Assembly: GCA_041661585.1 (NCBI GenBank)
Contig: JBAZUC010000049.1
Span: forward strand, 1-5,888
DNA: 5,888 nt
Direction of reading: 5' to 3'
Origin: JAPLXD01 sp041661585
GTDB lineage: Bacteria > Patescibacteriota > Minisyncoccia > Moranbacterales > UBA11712
Shown in pieces: positions 5,170 through 5,888 of this stretch. Every line of letters begins with the position of its first letter. Position 1 is the first letter of the stretch. The notes under the pieces are model-generated. The model ran no database searches. It was not told where the DNA came from and was given only the letters and a program-made list of their open reading frames with translations. Position numbers and translations under genes: made by a program.

Positions 5170-5888
5170 ATGACTTCTTCTCAGCGTACAAAGAAGCGAC
5201 TAGTGATAATCTTTGTTTATCTGGTGATATTTGGCCTGATCGGAACCGGATTTTATTATCTTTCCCGGACCGCGCCGACTTGCACGGACAAGATCCAAAA
5301 CCAAAAAGAAACGGGAACTGATTGCGGTGGGCCGTGCGCTGCTTGCCAAGAAATGCCAAATGCGGAGAATCTCAAAGTGATTGAGAAAGCGATTGTTCCT
5401 GGCGAAGCAGGCAAATATGATGCGCTGGTGCGGATCACAAATCCAAACTCACGGCTTGGAGCGGCGAAATTCGATTATTCTTTCAATTTTCTTGACGGGT
5501 CGGGAAAAATTGTCGCCAAGAGCATTGGCACGAATTTCATTTTGCCCGGACAGACAAAATATGTGCTTGCTTTCAATTTGTCTCCCGAGACAATCCCAGA
5601 AAGCCTTGATTTTGAGATCAGCTCATTTGAATGGAGCAAATTTTTGGAGTATGAAGAACCGGATATCGCGATATATTCAAAAGAGTTCAGCCTGGCGGGT
5701 GGGGGAGAGATTGGTTTTGCGAAACTTCAAGCGAAAATGAGAAATCAAAGTGGATATGATTTTCGCCAGATCACGGAAAAATCTGTGATAAGAAACAGTA
5801 ACGGTGATCCGGTCGCGATCAACCAGACTGGGTTCAATGATGTCAGAATGAACGAGGAAAGAGAGATCAATTTCAATTGGAGCAGTAC
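5170..5888 (+). CDS. Single-pass membrane protein with Cys-rich DCGG motif and two repeat domains (3'-truncated by window edge)
   Basis: Function unknown. Residues 11-31 form a membrane helix after a basic start (RTKKR), so the rest should face outside. Then comes C-TDKIQNQKETGTDCGGPC-AAC (C38, C52, C56, C59), an instance of the IQNxxETGxDCGGxCxxC motif seen in many secreted and surface proteins, probably disulfide-bonded. Residues about 67-150 look like a beta-rich domain with an NPNS turn and a DGSGKIVAKS hairpin (FxLYD-like). A second, similar segment (about 164-239) follows with NQSG and SNGDPVAIN at matching places, suggesting a tandem duplication. The ATG at 5170 lacks a Shine-Dalgarno sequence. 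TTG at 5161 is the only other start before the in-frame TGA at 5116. It is divergent from thrS with 129 bases between, and the C-terminus is missing. A cell-envelope protein seems likely. Confidence 0.85.
   Translation, partial: MTSSQRTKKRLVIIFVYLVIFGLIGTGFYYLSRTAPTCTDKIQNQKETGTDCGGPCAACQEMPNAENLKVIEKAIVPGEAGKYDALVRITNPNSRLGAAKFDYSFNFLDGSGKIVAKSIGTNFILPGQTKYVLAFNLSPETIPESLDFEISSFEWSKFLEYEEPDIAIYSKEFSLAGGGEIGFAKLQAKMRNQSGYDFRQITEKSVIRNSNGDPVAINQTGFNDVRMNEEREINFNWSS

Noticed and set aside
5057..5438. Minus-strand frames opposite the membrane protein
   Set aside because: They are shadows of the + strand gene, whose TM and Cys motif are clear, and show no family features.

Overview
This window looks like a piece of a small-genome bacterium of the Candidate Phyla Radiation (Patescibacteria, Parcubacteria-like). 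That is inference: the DNA is AT-rich, the threonyl-tRNA synthetase lacks its N-terminal TGS domain, genes are tightly packed with ATGA overlaps, and there is a membrane protein with the secreted-protein motif IQNxxETGxDCGGPCxxC. TGA is used as stop in real genes, so recoded-TGA lineages (genetic code 25) are excluded. Ten Ns at 1726-1735 mark an assembly gap inside a gene, so the source is probably a metagenomic scaffold.

Layout. (1) 2-283 (+): the C-terminal end of gatB, the tRNA amidotransferase subunit. (2) 284-1070: a stretch of about 790 bases with three very small, cysteine-containing reading frames (305-475, 672-821, 852-1028), each with a strong Shine-Dalgarno sequence. It also holds three rho-independent terminator hairpins (476-504, 614-640, 1041-1074) and a near-consensus promoter at 532-560. 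That promoter fires into a leader of about 74 nt that ends at the second terminator, just before the second small frame. (3) 1071-5040 (-): a three-gene operon transcribed leftward, thrS, miaB, miaA. Both junctions are 4-base ATGA overlaps, so translation is probably coupled. ThrS charges tRNA-Thr; MiaA and MiaB act in sequence to make ms2i6A37 on tRNAs reading UNN codons. (4) 5041-5169: a divergent intergenic region with weak promoter candidates. (5) 5170-5888 (+): the start of a single-pass membrane protein with a Cys-rich motif and what look like two beta-sandwich-like repeats, cut off by the window end.

Together gatB, thrS, miaB and miaA make this a translation and tRNA-maturation neighbourhood. 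The least explained parts are the small-ORF cluster, with a probable frameshift at an A8 run and a possible attenuator, and a family of 7-bp tandem repeats inserted in frame into both miaA and miaB. I do not see a mobile element, CRISPR array, tRNA or rRNA gene.
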